DNA from: AP-15 sp963737145
GTDB taxonomy: Bacteria > Pseudomonadota > Alphaproteobacteria > ATCC43930 > CGMCC-115725
Reading direction: 5' to 3'
Length of the DNA: 64,000 nt
Assembly: GCA_963737145.1 (NCBI GenBank)
Contig: CAVTRO010000004.1
Span: 372,001 to 436,000, forward strand
Each line of letters opens with the position of its first letter. The first letter of the stretch is position 1. The notes under the pieces are model-generated. The model did no database searches, had not been told where the DNA came from, and was given only the letters and a program-made list of their open reading frames with translations. Made by a program: the position numbers and the translations under genes. Positions 44,752 through 52,447 of this stretch are shown here, in pieces.

Positions 44752-44899
44752 TCTGAGGCTTAGAGCCACCCACCAGACGATAGACAAAGCGCCGCCCTTC
44801 CTTTAGCATCGATGCTTAAAGGAGCGGGCGCGCTCAGCATGATCGGCGGGGACTGCCGCCCCGGCACGATCTCAACCCTAAGATATCACAGATAGCAGC

Positions 44900-44930
44900 G
44901 GCGGGGCTTCTTGGCCCCGCCCATGCCCTT
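44900..44930 (+). terminator. Possible terminator hairpin
   Basis: GGCGGGG (44900-44906) can pair with CCCCGCC (44915-44921), followed after six bases by TTTT. It lies about 150 bases after the membrane-protein gene and before the lipoprotein gene. The distance and short T-run make it a moderate call. Confidence 0.45.
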
Positions 44931-44995
44931 TTAGCCATCGCAGAAATTCAGTCGAGACGATCGCCTCTCCCCATGATTGATTCGCCGGAGGAGAA

Positions 44996-45514
44996 ATGAA
45001 GCGATCCATACCTTGCACATTGATGGCCAGCGCCCTACTCGCCGGCTGCGCTGCGAACCCGCCGCCAAGACCGATATCAGTAGATGTCCCGTTTTCGGAC
45101 GCGGATTTCAAATCGTGGGCTGGAAGCGGGGACGCCAACATCCGAGGACAAGGCTTTCTCAAGACGCTCGGTGGCGACCTGAAGACCTGCGCCGGTCAGG
45201 TTGTCGCCTTATTTCCAGACAACTCTTATAGCCGAGCAGCTCTCATGGCGATGGCGTCTAGCCGCAATGGTCCACGGGCCACGATTGACCAGCGACTTGA
45301 CAACTATACGCGTTCCGAAAGGTGTGATGCCCAGGGCGGCTTTTCGTTCACGAACATTAAACCGAACAGATGGCTTGTCCTTACGCGCATAACTTGGTTC
45401 GCTCCCTCAGCGAGCGGCCTACAACAACAGGGAGGGACTCTTGAGCAATCGATCACGGCCAGCCCCGGCGAGAACCGAATGATATTAACGGGCGCGGACG
45501 AGATAGCGCCGTGA
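44996..45514 (+). CDS. Putative outer-membrane lipoprotein of unknown function
   Basis: A 172-residue protein with a lipobox at the signal-peptide end (ALLAGCAANPP, Cys18). The mature part starts Pro-rich and then has ADFKSWAGSGDANIRGQGFLKT, a Cys pair (TCAGQVVALFP and SERCDAQGGFSFTNI) and KPNRWLVLTRITWF, which resembles carboxypeptidase-regulatory-like folds in small island-borne lipoproteins. Starts with ATG 44996 preceded by GGAGGAGAA. Function unknown. Confidence 0.72.
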   Translation: MKRSIPCTLMASALLAGCAANPPPRPISVDVPFSDADFKSWAGSGDANIRGQGFLKTLGGDLKTCAGQVVALFPDNSYSRAALMAMASSRNGPRATIDQRLDNYTRSERCDAQGGFSFTNIKPNRWLVLTRITWFAPSASGLQQQGGTLEQSITASPGENRMILTGADEIAP

Positions 45515-45568
45515 TTCTGGACCGCGTTTCCAATGAAGATATCCGGATTACGTCCGGATTCTGAAGCA

Positions 45569-45766
45569 TTAGTTTCGCGTCTTGCCCTTGTGAACGCGCC
45601 CCTTTGATGCGGGGCGCTCCTTGCTCTTCGGCGTTGGCGAGGTTCGATGCTTCGGCGGCGTGTTAAGCGCCTTCCGTAGCGCGCGCTGGAAGCGCTCTTC
45701 CATGCCGGGCTCGTCTGAGATCCGATCTTCGGCCTTATCTGACTCCGAGTCTTGGTTTCGTGGCAT
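45569..45766 (-). CDS. Small basic hypothetical protein (65 aa)
   Basis: A 65-residue highly charged protein. The acidic first half (MPRNQDSESDKAEDRISDEPGMEERF) is followed by a strongly basic Pro/Lys/Arg tail (KHRTSPTPKSKERPASKGRVHKGKTR). Similar short proteins with a FQRALRKALNTPPKH core are, as far as I recall, frequent in rhizobial genomes without known role. Divergent from the HEPN-like gene with 29 bases between the starts. AGGAG lies upstream of the ATG on this strand. Confidence 0.55.
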   Translation of the reverse strand: MPRNQDSESDKAEDRISDEPGMEERFQRALRKALNTPPKHRTSPTPKSKERPASKGRVHKGKTRN

Positions 45767-45795
45767 AATCCTCTCCTAATGGCCGGAGGGGATGT

Positions 45796-46329
45796 ATGCC
45801 ATTACCACCTGATTTGGAAGAGGCGGCCGGCTATTACGGGAGTCTGGGACTGTTTGTAGATAGCTTTGCTCAGGCCGAAGGATGGTTATTTACGTACCTT
45901 TATGTCTTCGCTGGAGTGGATGAGGATACTGCGCGAGCTATTTTCTCCGGCGTTAGAGTGCATGACGCAGTATCGTTTATAAAACGTATAGCTGAGGTTA
46001 GAAATGAGCCTATATTGGATGCCCTAGATGAAACGTTGTCACAGTTACTGACAATCAATGATGTTCGTAACCATATTCTACATCATACCATCAATGTGGT
46101 AACGATTGATGGAGCAACCACGAGGATAATTTCAAACGAGCACCGTGTTCTGACCCCAGAACGGCGGAGAGAAATGGCGGTTTCTGAAGAAATTTTCGGA
46201 AATCTGTGTGATGATTTGGAGACCATCACCGATTGCCTTGCTCGAGAGTGTTTTCGCCGCGTGCCTGACGAGACGACCGAACTCGACCGATCAGATGCCG
46301 CAGGCTCCAATGGGCGCATGGCTCTATAA
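45796..46329 (+). CDS. HEPN-like protein (RNxxxH motif), function unknown
   Basis: A 177-residue helical protein with clearly more A/T than its neighbours. The centre has INDVRNHILHHTINV: the R-N-x3-H pattern is the catalytic signature of HEPN ribonuclease domains, here near residue 91-96. The N-terminal helix GLFVDSFAQAEGWLFTYLYVFAGV also fits the first HEPN helix. ATG 45796 has a good GGAGGGG. HEPN toxins usually come with a nucleotidyltransferase or other antitoxin; none is visible next door. The fold is inferred from the motif only. Confidence 0.6.
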   Translation: MPLPPDLEEAAGYYGSLGLFVDSFAQAEGWLFTYLYVFAGVDEDTARAIFSGVRVHDAVSFIKRIAEVRNEPILDALDETLSQLLTINDVRNHILHHTINVVTIDGATTRIISNEHRVLTPERRREMAVSEEIFGNLCDDLETITDCLARECFRRVPDETTELDRSDAAGSNGRMAL

Positions 46330-46463
46330 ACCCGATCCACAATCGACGAGGACGCCGCGCGCTCCGCGCAACCGTCGAGCAAGGCAAAAACCCCCTGACG
46401 AATCATCTCGGGAGTGATTTCGTACTCTGCGCCGGCCTGTCCGGTTTCAGATGCCTGAGTCAT
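46083..46463 (-). CDS. Possible small protein overlapping the HEPN-like gene
   Basis: The first 54 residues (ITPEMIRQGVFALLDGCAERAASSSIVDRVYRAMRPLEP) look like a short protein type seen in many rhizobial genomes. The rest of the frame, antisense to the HEPN-like gene, has no protein character, so the real gene may be a truncated copy whose tail was replaced when the AT-rich gene arrived. Given as the full open frame from ATG 46463; a real product could be shorter. Not certain to be expressed. Confidence 0.4.
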   Translation of the reverse strand: MTQASETGQAGAEYEITPEMIRQGVFALLDGCAERAASSSIVDRVYRAMRPLEPAASDRSSSVVSSGTRRKHSRARQSVMVSKSSHRFPKISSETAISLRRSGVRTRCSFEIILVVAPSIVTTLMV

Positions 46464-46522
46464 TGGCGTCAGTCACGTATATAATCGCCAACAGAACAAC
46501 TGTTTGGGTTTTTCCGTCAAGC

Positions 46523-47374
46523 CTATGGCTCAGCCGCTCCGGCAGCTGCGTGGGTGCCAAGGCGGGAGGCGTCCCGGCCGTCGCCGGATGCTGACCGGGG
46601 CTGCTCGACGAGGGGCGCCGGCGCAGCGGGCGGCCAGCTCGGCTGATCGGCAGATTTGCGCATTTCGGGGATGCGGAAGCGGCTGAGGTATTTCCTGTCG
46701 AAGCCTGCAAGGGCCGAAAGCGCCTCGATGTCTTTGATCACCACGTGTTGGCGCTCGATCACGAGCAGGCCGTCGTGGCGCAATTGCCGCAAGGTTCGAT
46801 TGACATGCGGCACACTCAGACCGAGCGCGTCGCTGATCAGCTCTTGCGTGAACGGCAAAGGGCATGTGTGCTCGTCGGCCAATCCGATCATCTCCAACCT
46901 GGCGTGCAATTCGAGCAGAAAATGAGCGACGCGTTCGAGCGCCGACCGCCTGCCGATGTCGGTCAGCCGCTCGGTGTAGATCGCGGCCTCGCAGGCGAAC
47001 GACCAGAAGATTTTCGCGGCCAGCTGCGGAGAAGTTTCAAACAGAGCGACTATTCGGGCGTGCGGGATCGGAGAGATCACCGTGTCGGTCAGTGCGGTAA
47101 CCGAGTACAAAGCACGCTCAAAAAAGCATCCGGGAAAACCAATCACGTCGCCGGGCAGCGCGAAATTCAAGACCTGGCGACCGCCGTTCTTCAGAACGCG
47201 GCAACGTACGGCAAACCCTTCGAGCAAGACAAAGATCACATCGTAATTCCGGCCCTCGGCAACAATGTCCCGATGCCGCCGGACATGCTGTCTGGTCGAT
47301 TGGAGATCCTGCAAAATCGAAATTTCGTCGGGCGACAACGAAACGAAATGAGTCAGTTTCTTGACAAGCGGCAT
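46523..47374 (-). CDS. Crp/Fnr family transcriptional regulator
   Basis: A 283-residue regulator. The cyclic-nucleotide-binding-like beta-roll covers about residues 20-140 (IVAEGRNYDVIFVLLEGFAVRCRVLKNGGRQVLNFALPGDVIG). The long dimer helix and winged HTH follow (LPFTQELISDALGLSVPHVNRTLRQLRHDGLLVI, about 175-208). There is no N-terminal Cys cluster, so it is not an oxygen-sensing FNR. The C-terminal 45 residues are Pro/Ala-rich and unusual. ATG 47374 (MPLVKKLTHF) is preferred over 47434. Targets unknown. Confidence 0.92.
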   Translation of the reverse strand: MPLVKKLTHFVSLSPDEISILQDLQSTRQHVRRHRDIVAEGRNYDVIFVLLEGFAVRCRVLKNGGRQVLNFALPGDVIGFPGCFFERALYSVTALTDTVISPIPHARIVALFETSPQLAAKIFWSFACEAAIYTERLTDIGRRSALERVAHFLLELHARLEMIGLADEHTCPLPFTQELISDALGLSVPHVNRTLRQLRHDGLLVIERQHVVIKDIEALSALAGFDRKYLSRFRIPEMRKSADQPSWPPAAPAPLVEQPRSASGDGRDASRLGTHAAAGAAEP

Positions 47375-47636
47375 CGTCCACCTCGCCCGTAAGCCACAAC
47401 TGTCGCCCATCTCGGGTTTGGCCAAGGCGCGCAACTTCTACTTTACAACGCGGACTTTTACCCTTCGTTCCAACCGCTCGCGTGTTTCGCAATCGGAGAA
47501 CCACTTTATCGCGAACTTATCGTTCCCCGGCCGCCCGATAGCTGTCGAAAATGGTGGCCATAGCGTTTCCCCTTCCACCCGGCACAATATAACGAGATGC
47601 GGAACGGGGCCGTCGCCGAAGAGGTGGCATCGATAG

Positions 47637-47837
47637 ATGAGAGCGTGGCTGATCGCGATCGGGTTCGTGCTCGTTGCCGTTGGTATGCTGTGGCCATGGC
47701 TGGGGAAGCTCGAGCTCGGTCAACTGCCGGGCGACATTGTCGTCGAGCGCGGCAAATTCAGCTTCTATTTCCCGATCGTGACGTGTCTGGTGGTCAGCCT
47801 CGTGGCGTCGTTCATCCTTTGGCTGCTCAACCGTTGA
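47637..47837 (+). CDS. DUF2905 small membrane protein
   Basis: A 66-residue protein with two TM helices (AWLIAIGFVLVAVGMLWPW and IVTCLVVSLVASFILWLL) joined by LGQLPGDIVVERGKFSFYFP, the signature of DUF2905. Located between the Crp-type regulator and the enoyl-CoA hydratase. Function unknown. Confidence 0.92.
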   Translation: MRAWLIAIGFVLVAVGMLWPWLGKLELGQLPGDIVVERGKFSFYFPIVTCLVVSLVASFILWLLNR

Positions 47838-47904
47838 ACCCGGGCGGTTAAGCCTCCTCGGGGAGCGGGTGTATTTCGGCGCGTCACCAACGAGGGAGAT
47901 CGAA

Positions 47905-48822
47905 TTGGCGATCGATTACGAGAAGCGCGACGGGATTGCGTACATCACGCTGAACAATCCCGAGAAGGCGAACATCCTCGACAAGCCCACATCGGACGCT
48001 ATTTCCGAGGCCTGGATCGACCTGTGGGAGGATCGCGACGTCCGCTGCGCGATCCTGACCGGCGCCGGCGACCGGCATTTCTGCGGCGGGCACAACCTCG
48101 CGCCGCGGCCAGACATCACCGAGGAAGAACACGAATATCTGCGGACCCAGCGCATCTACTGGCCGCTCGCCGGCACCGTGCAGGGCCAGAGAACCGGGGT
48201 CGACGGGCGGATGGGCGACCACTACCCGCGGGTGTGGAAGCCGGTCATCGCCGCGGTCAACGGCTGGGCGGCGGGAGCGGGACTCTACATTTTGCTGTCA
48301 TCGACCGACATCCGGATTGCCAGCCGCGAGCACGCCCGGTTCAAATTCGCATTGCTGTCGCAGGGTTGGGTCGGCCACGGACCCGGCGCGAGCCTCTTGG
48401 TCCGCCAGCTCCGCTACGTCGACGCGATGAAGATCCTGTTGACCGACGACCCCTTTGACGCCGACGAGGCGTTGCGGATCGGCTTGGTCAACGAAGTCGT
48501 ACACCACGCGCAACTGATGGAGCGCGCTGAAAAAATCGCCCGGCACATCGTGACCCTGCCGCCGGTAGCGGTCCGCATGATGAAGGAATTCGTGATCCGC
48601 TTCGGCGACCTGCCAACCGACCAGGCCTGGCACGTCCAGAACCTGATCAATTCCTTATTGATCCAGACCACGACCGACGGCGAGGAGGGCCGCCAGGCGT
48701 TCAACGAAAAGCGCCCGCCAAACTTCACCGGCGCGTTGCGCCGCCGCGGCGAGGCATGGGAAGAACCCTCGGAGCGGGACGCCAAGCGCCTCGACGAGGC
48801 TTACCGGAGCGGGGAGTTCTAA
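47905..48822 (+). CDS. Enoyl-CoA hydratase/isomerase (crotonase) family protein
   Basis: A 305-residue crotonase-fold protein with the oxyanion-hole blocks FCGGHNLAPRPD and AAVNGWAAGAGLYILLSSTDIRIAS. The second catalytic Glu position reads LLSQGWVGHGPGASL, so the usual E-x-G-L region is changed. It may act on an unusual CoA ester. I favour a TTG start at 47905 with GAGGGAG six bases upstream; a GTG at 47869 with GGGGAG is also possible. The 3' end overlaps the convergent exonuclease gene by 4 bases. Confidence 0.88.
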   Translation: MAIDYEKRDGIAYITLNNPEKANILDKPTSDAISEAWIDLWEDRDVRCAILTGAGDRHFCGGHNLAPRPDITEEEHEYLRTQRIYWPLAGTVQGQRTGVDGRMGDHYPRVWKPVIAAVNGWAAGAGLYILLSSTDIRIASREHARFKFALLSQGWVGHGPGASLLVRQLRYVDAMKILLTDDPFDADEALRIGLVNEVVHHAQLMERAEKIARHIVTLPPVAVRMMKEFVIRFGDLPTDQAWHVQNLINSLLIQTTTDGEEGRQAFNEKRPPNFTGALRRRGEAWEEPSERDAKRLDEAYRSGEF

Positions 48823-49667
48823 TGCCCGCGAACGGCCTCCGATTGCAGTTCGGCCAGGCGATCGGCCAGGCGGTTCAGGTCCCATTCGCGCGCCACGGCC
48901 GCCGCCTTATCCCAGGTCGGGGTCTGGTCAACTAATGGAGGGAGGGGAGCCGTGGCGTCCATCGTCGCGATCGAGCGGTAGAGCCGCAGCTGTTCGGCCT
49001 GGGCCGCGAATTTCCCTTGCGCCAGCGCGGCTTCCAGTGAGCCGTAGCGGCGCAACAGGCTCGCGGCGGTTTTCGGGCCGATGCCGGGCGCACCGGGGAT
49101 CTTGTCCGACGAGTCGCCGCGCAGGGCGATGAAGTCGGGCACTTGTTTGGGTTCGACGCCGTAGCGTTGGCGCACTTCGAGCGGCCCGATCCGGGCCATT
49201 TCGCCGGCGCGTACCGGCTGCAGGATCACCGTCCGGTCGGAGGCGAGCTGGAAAGCGTCGCGGTCGCCGCTCGCGACGATTGCGGCGCCGCCACGCCGTT
49301 CTTCCTGCGCCACCGCGGCAGCGAGAAAATCGTCCGCCTCGTATCCCGCGCCTTTCGCGAAAGCAAATCCGCAGGCTTCAACGAAGTGCGGCAGCACATC
49401 GAGTTGGTCCAGCAGCTCGGCGTCGAAAACACGCCCGCTCTGGTAGCCTTTGAGTGCGCGGTGGCGGTAGGTCGGTGCGTCGAGCGTGTCCCAGCCGACG
49501 AGCACCGCGCGGGGCTCTTCCTGCGCGTAGAGCCGCAGCAGGAAATTGGCGAAACCGACGATTGCGCCGCCGCCCTTGTTGCCGCGCCGCCGGATCGATT
49601 TCGGCAAGGCGTGGTAGGAGCGATGCGCGAACAAGTCGCCATCGACGACGAGCAAAGGCCGGTTCAT
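48819..49667 (-). CDS. 5'-3' exonuclease (FEN/PolA-type nuclease domain)
   Basis: A stand-alone 282-residue homologue of the 5' nuclease domain of DNA polymerase I. The acidic metal ligands are in LLVVDGDLFAHRSYHAL, LVGWDTLDAPTYRH, GYEADDFLAAAV and VASGDRDAFQLAS. The helix-hairpin-helix FIALRGDSSDKIPGAPGIGPKTAASLLRRYGS binds DNA. Likely processes flaps or RNA primers. Starts at ATG 49667. Confidence 0.92.
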   Translation of the reverse strand: MNRPLLVVDGDLFAHRSYHALPKSIRRRGNKGGGAIVGFANFLLRLYAQEEPRAVLVGWDTLDAPTYRHRALKGYQSGRVFDAELLDQLDVLPHFVEACGFAFAKGAGYEADDFLAAAVAQEERRGGAAIVASGDRDAFQLASDRTVILQPVRAGEMARIGPLEVRQRYGVEPKQVPDFIALRGDSSDKIPGAPGIGPKTAASLLRRYGSLEAALAQGKFAAQAEQLRLYRSIATMDATAPLPPLVDQTPTWDKAAAVAREWDLNRLADRLAELQSEAVRGH

Positions 49668-49793
49668 GGTTGACCGCGAGCCTGCATAACCTTCACGCTC
49701 TATATGTCCGATCTGAGCAACTTTTGCTTTACTCCAAAATTATCGGCGGTTAAAAATCGGGCTCGAGGGAGGCTACAAAAACAGGAGAGCGTC

Positions 49794-50159
49794 ATGAACC
49801 AAAGGGCGGTTGCAGCGGCAATTGCTATCCCGTTCGCTATGTTGGTTCCATCGGCATGTGTATCGCAACAGCAATATGACGCAGCAATAGCGGAGAACAA
49901 CCAGCTCAAGGCGCAGCTCGCGCAGTCCCAAGCCGAGCAAAAGTTCGTCGAAGCGGGTGACCTGCTGTTCCCGTCGGGCGGCTTTCAGCTCAGCCCCGCC
50001 GGGCAGGCAGAGATCGCCAACAATGTCGTGCCTCGGCTTGTTTCGGCCAAGGGTTTCGGCGATACCCATCCCGTCGCGTCCAACGACACCCCGCAGGGCC
50101 GCTCGGCAAACCGCCGGATCGAAATCACCGTGCAAGGTCCCGGCGCACCCGGAGCGTAG
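49794..50159 (+). pseudogene. OmpA-like lipoprotein, internally deleted
   Basis: A 121-codon frame that begins like the following intact gene (lipobox-type SACVSQQQYD, coiled Gln/Ala stretch, EAGDLLFPSGGFQLSPAGQAEI) and ends like it (SAKGFGDTHPVASNDTPQGRSANRRIEI). The middle of the OmpA domain, about 55-60 residues including the strand VVVYGFTDN and the SSRRA helix seen in the paralogue, is absent. The frame is kept. It would still have lipid anchor and C-terminal helix but an incomplete peptidoglycan-binding fold. Followed after 23 bases by the intact copy. Confidence 0.8.
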
Positions 50160-50182
50160 TGCCGGCGCGGAGGAGGTCGTCG

Positions 50183-50722
50183 ATGGCCGCTAAGATCGTT
50201 GCCGGGGCCGCCGCTATGCCGCTCGCCGCGCTGGTCTTGGCGGCTTGCGTGTCCCAATCGGCCTATAACGAGCAAACCTTCCAGCTGCAGCAGGTTCAGG
50301 CACAGGTGGCAGCCCAGCACGCGGAAATCGCCAACGTGCAGGCTAAAAACAGATGGGTGATGGCGGGCGACCTGTTGTTCCCCGAGGGCGGCTATGAACT
50401 GAGCGCGGCCGGCAAGGCGGCGCTCAGCCAACGCGTGCTGCAATTGAGGTCCGCGCAAAACGTCAAGGTGGTGGTCTACGGCTTTACCGATAATTTGCCG
50501 GTCGGGCCTGCACTGCAACGCGCCGGCATTGCCGACAACCTCGATCTGTCGTCCCGCCGCGCCGCAACCGTCGCCGCATTTCTCCAGTCGCAGGGCGTCA
50601 ACCCGAATATCCTGTCGGCCAAAGGGTTTGGCGCAACGCACCCGGTGGCGCCGAACGACACGCCGCAGGGCCGGGCGCAGAACCGCCGTATCGAAATCGT
50701 GCTCGAAGGGACGGGCGCTTGA
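50183..50722 (+). CDS. OmpA family peptidoglycan-associated lipoprotein
   Basis: A 179-residue lipoprotein (lipobox LVLAACVSQ, Cys about 21). A short Gln/Val coiled coil (residues about 30-60) precedes a C-terminal OmpA domain with VVVYGFTDNLPVG, NLDLSSRRAATVAAFLQSQGV and GATHPVAPNDTPQGRAQNRRIEI; the Asp and Arg that hold diaminopimelate are present in TDN and SRRA. ATG 50183 has GGAGG six bases upstream; the longer start at 50159 does not. Lies 71 bases before the RND-pump operon and may anchor the outer membrane near the pump. Confidence 0.9.
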   Translation: MAAKIVAGAAAMPLAALVLAACVSQSAYNEQTFQLQQVQAQVAAQHAEIANVQAKNRWVMAGDLLFPEGGYELSAAGKAALSQRVLQLRSAQNVKVVVYGFTDNLPVGPALQRAGIADNLDLSSRRAATVAAFLQSQGVNPNILSAKGFGATHPVAPNDTPQGRAQNRRIEIVLEGTGA

Positions 50723-50793
50723 CGTGCGAAAAGGCTAAATGAACCATTCACCAAAATAGCCTGGCGGCTGTTTTGGCTCACCCGGGGGGGTGA

Positions 50794-52440
50794 ATGTTTC
50801 TTTACGGCTCCGCTCGCCGGAGATCATCTGGTTCCGGCCCGCCTAGGCCGGCCACGCGATTTTGCCTGTGGCTCGGTCTCGCGCTGCCGCTGTGCTGTGC
50901 CGGGTGTCTCGTCGGTCCCAATTTTTCCTCGCCCTCGGCACCGGTGGCCGAGCGATGGCTCGAAGCCAACAATCCATCGGTCGATACCCGTAATCAGGAG
51001 TATCGCGACTGGTGGAAAGTATTCCACGACCCGGTGCTCGACCGGCTGATCGAGCTCGCCTATAATCAAAACCTGACGCTTGTCGACGCAGGAACCCGGG
51101 TGCTCGAGGCGCGGGCGCAGCTGGGCGTGGCGATCGGCGAGTTCTACCCGCAAGTGCAGCAGGGCAACGGGTCGGTAACCTATATCCGGCCGAGCCATTC
51201 CGACACCACACAGTTTCCAGTAAACGTCGCGCACAACTTTTGGCGCAACTCGCTCGGTCTTACCGTCAATTGGGAATTGGATTTTTGGGGCAAGTTCCGG
51301 CGGGCCATCGAGTCCGCCGATGCGTCCTATCTCAGCTCGATCGCCAATTATGACTACGTTCTCGTCACCCTGCTCGGCAATGTAGCCACGACCTATATCG
51401 GCATTCGGACGTTGCAGACCCAGATCGATATCGCCCGCGAAAACATCGTCAAGCAAAAGAAGGCGCTCGCGATTGCGCGGGCGAGATACGAGGGCGGCAC
51501 CGCAACCAAGCTCGACGTCTACCAGGCGGAAAACGTTCTTGGGCAAACCGAGTCGACAATCCCGCAACTGACGATCCAGTTGAACCAGGGCTTTAACGCA
51601 CTGGCCGTCCTGCTTGGCATACCGCCGCAGCCGATGGACCCGCTGCTGGCGGGCTCGAGGGGGATCCCGGTGCCGCCTATGACTGTCGCCGTCGGAATTC
51701 CGGCCGATCTCGTCCGCCGCAGGCCGGATATCCGCGCCGCGGAGCTGGCGGCGATGGCGCAGAGCGCACAAATCGGCATCGCCGAAGCCAATCTCTATCC
51801 GGCATTCAGCCTGAGCGGCACTTTTGGCACGGCCGCTGCCAGTCTCCGCCCAAGCAAGCTCAAGCGGGTCTTCGAGGGAAGGGGCATTACCTTCGCCTTT
51901 GGACCGGCATTCCAATGGAACATCCTCAATTACGGGCAAATCACCAACCAAGTCCGCGTCCAGGACGCCGCGCTGCAGACCCTCCTGGTCGATTATCAGA
52001 ACGCCGTGCTGCAAGCGCAGCAGCAGATTGAGAATGGTCTGACGAGTTTCCTGCAAGGGCGCGAGCAGGTCGATTTCCTGCGGCAGAGCGTCGCCGCCGC
52101 GAATGCCGCGCTCGGCCTCGCGCTTTTACAGTATAATCTCGGGACCAGGGATTTCACGACCGTGCTGACTGCCGAACAGAACCTCTACACGGCGCAAAAC
52201 GACCTGGCGATGGCGGAGGGCACTGTCTCGACGGGCCTGGCCTCGGTTTACGAAGCTTTGGGGGGCGGATGGCAGATACGCGCGGACACCGAGTTCGTGC
52301 CCGCCGGGACGGCCGAAGAGATGAGAAACCGCACCGATTGGGGCGAGCTGCTGCCGCCGCCCGGCACGCCGCAGCCGCCTGAGCCGGCGTTGCCGATGCC
52401 GGCCGATGTCAGTCCCAACCCTCGGCCGCCCGAATGGTGA
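50794..52440 (+). CDS. Outer-membrane efflux lipoprotein (NodT/OprM family)
   Basis: A 548-residue TolC-type channel. A lipobox (LCCAGCLVGPNFSSP) is followed by DWWKVFHDPVLDRLIELAYNQNLTL and the repeated helical barrel blocks LNWELDFWGKFRRAIESA-like and NILNYGQITNQVR. PADLVRRRPDIRAAE and YEGGTATKLDVYQAENVL are family signatures. The tail is Pro-rich. First gene of the tripartite operon; the adaptor starts 7 bases after its stop. This order (channel, adaptor, pump) differs from the more common adaptor-pump-channel. Confidence 0.93.
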   Translation: MFLYGSARRRSSGSGPPRPATRFCLWLGLALPLCCAGCLVGPNFSSPSAPVAERWLEANNPSVDTRNQEYRDWWKVFHDPVLDRLIELAYNQNLTLVDAGTRVLEARAQLGVAIGEFYPQVQQGNGSVTYIRPSHSDTTQFPVNVAHNFWRNSLGLTVNWELDFWGKFRRAIESADASYLSSIANYDYVLVTLLGNVATTYIGIRTLQTQIDIARENIVKQKKALAIARARYEGGTATKLDVYQAENVLGQTESTIPQLTIQLNQGFNALAVLLGIPPQPMDPLLAGSRGIPVPPMTVAVGIPADLVRRRPDIRAAELAAMAQSAQIGIAEANLYPAFSLSGTFGTAAASLRPSKLKRVFEGRGITFAFGPAFQWNILNYGQITNQVRVQDAALQTLLVDYQNAVLQAQQQIENGLTSFLQGREQVDFLRQSVAAANAALGLALLQYNLGTRDFTTVLTAEQNLYTAQNDLAMAEGTVSTGLASVYEALGGGWQIRADTEFVPAGTAEEMRNRTDWGELLPPPGTPQPPEPALPMPADVSPNPRPPEW

Positions 52441-52447
52441 GGTCGCT

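Noticed and set aside
46440..46490. TATAAT-like sequence near 46480
   Set aside because: No acceptable -35 at 16-18 bases on either strand.
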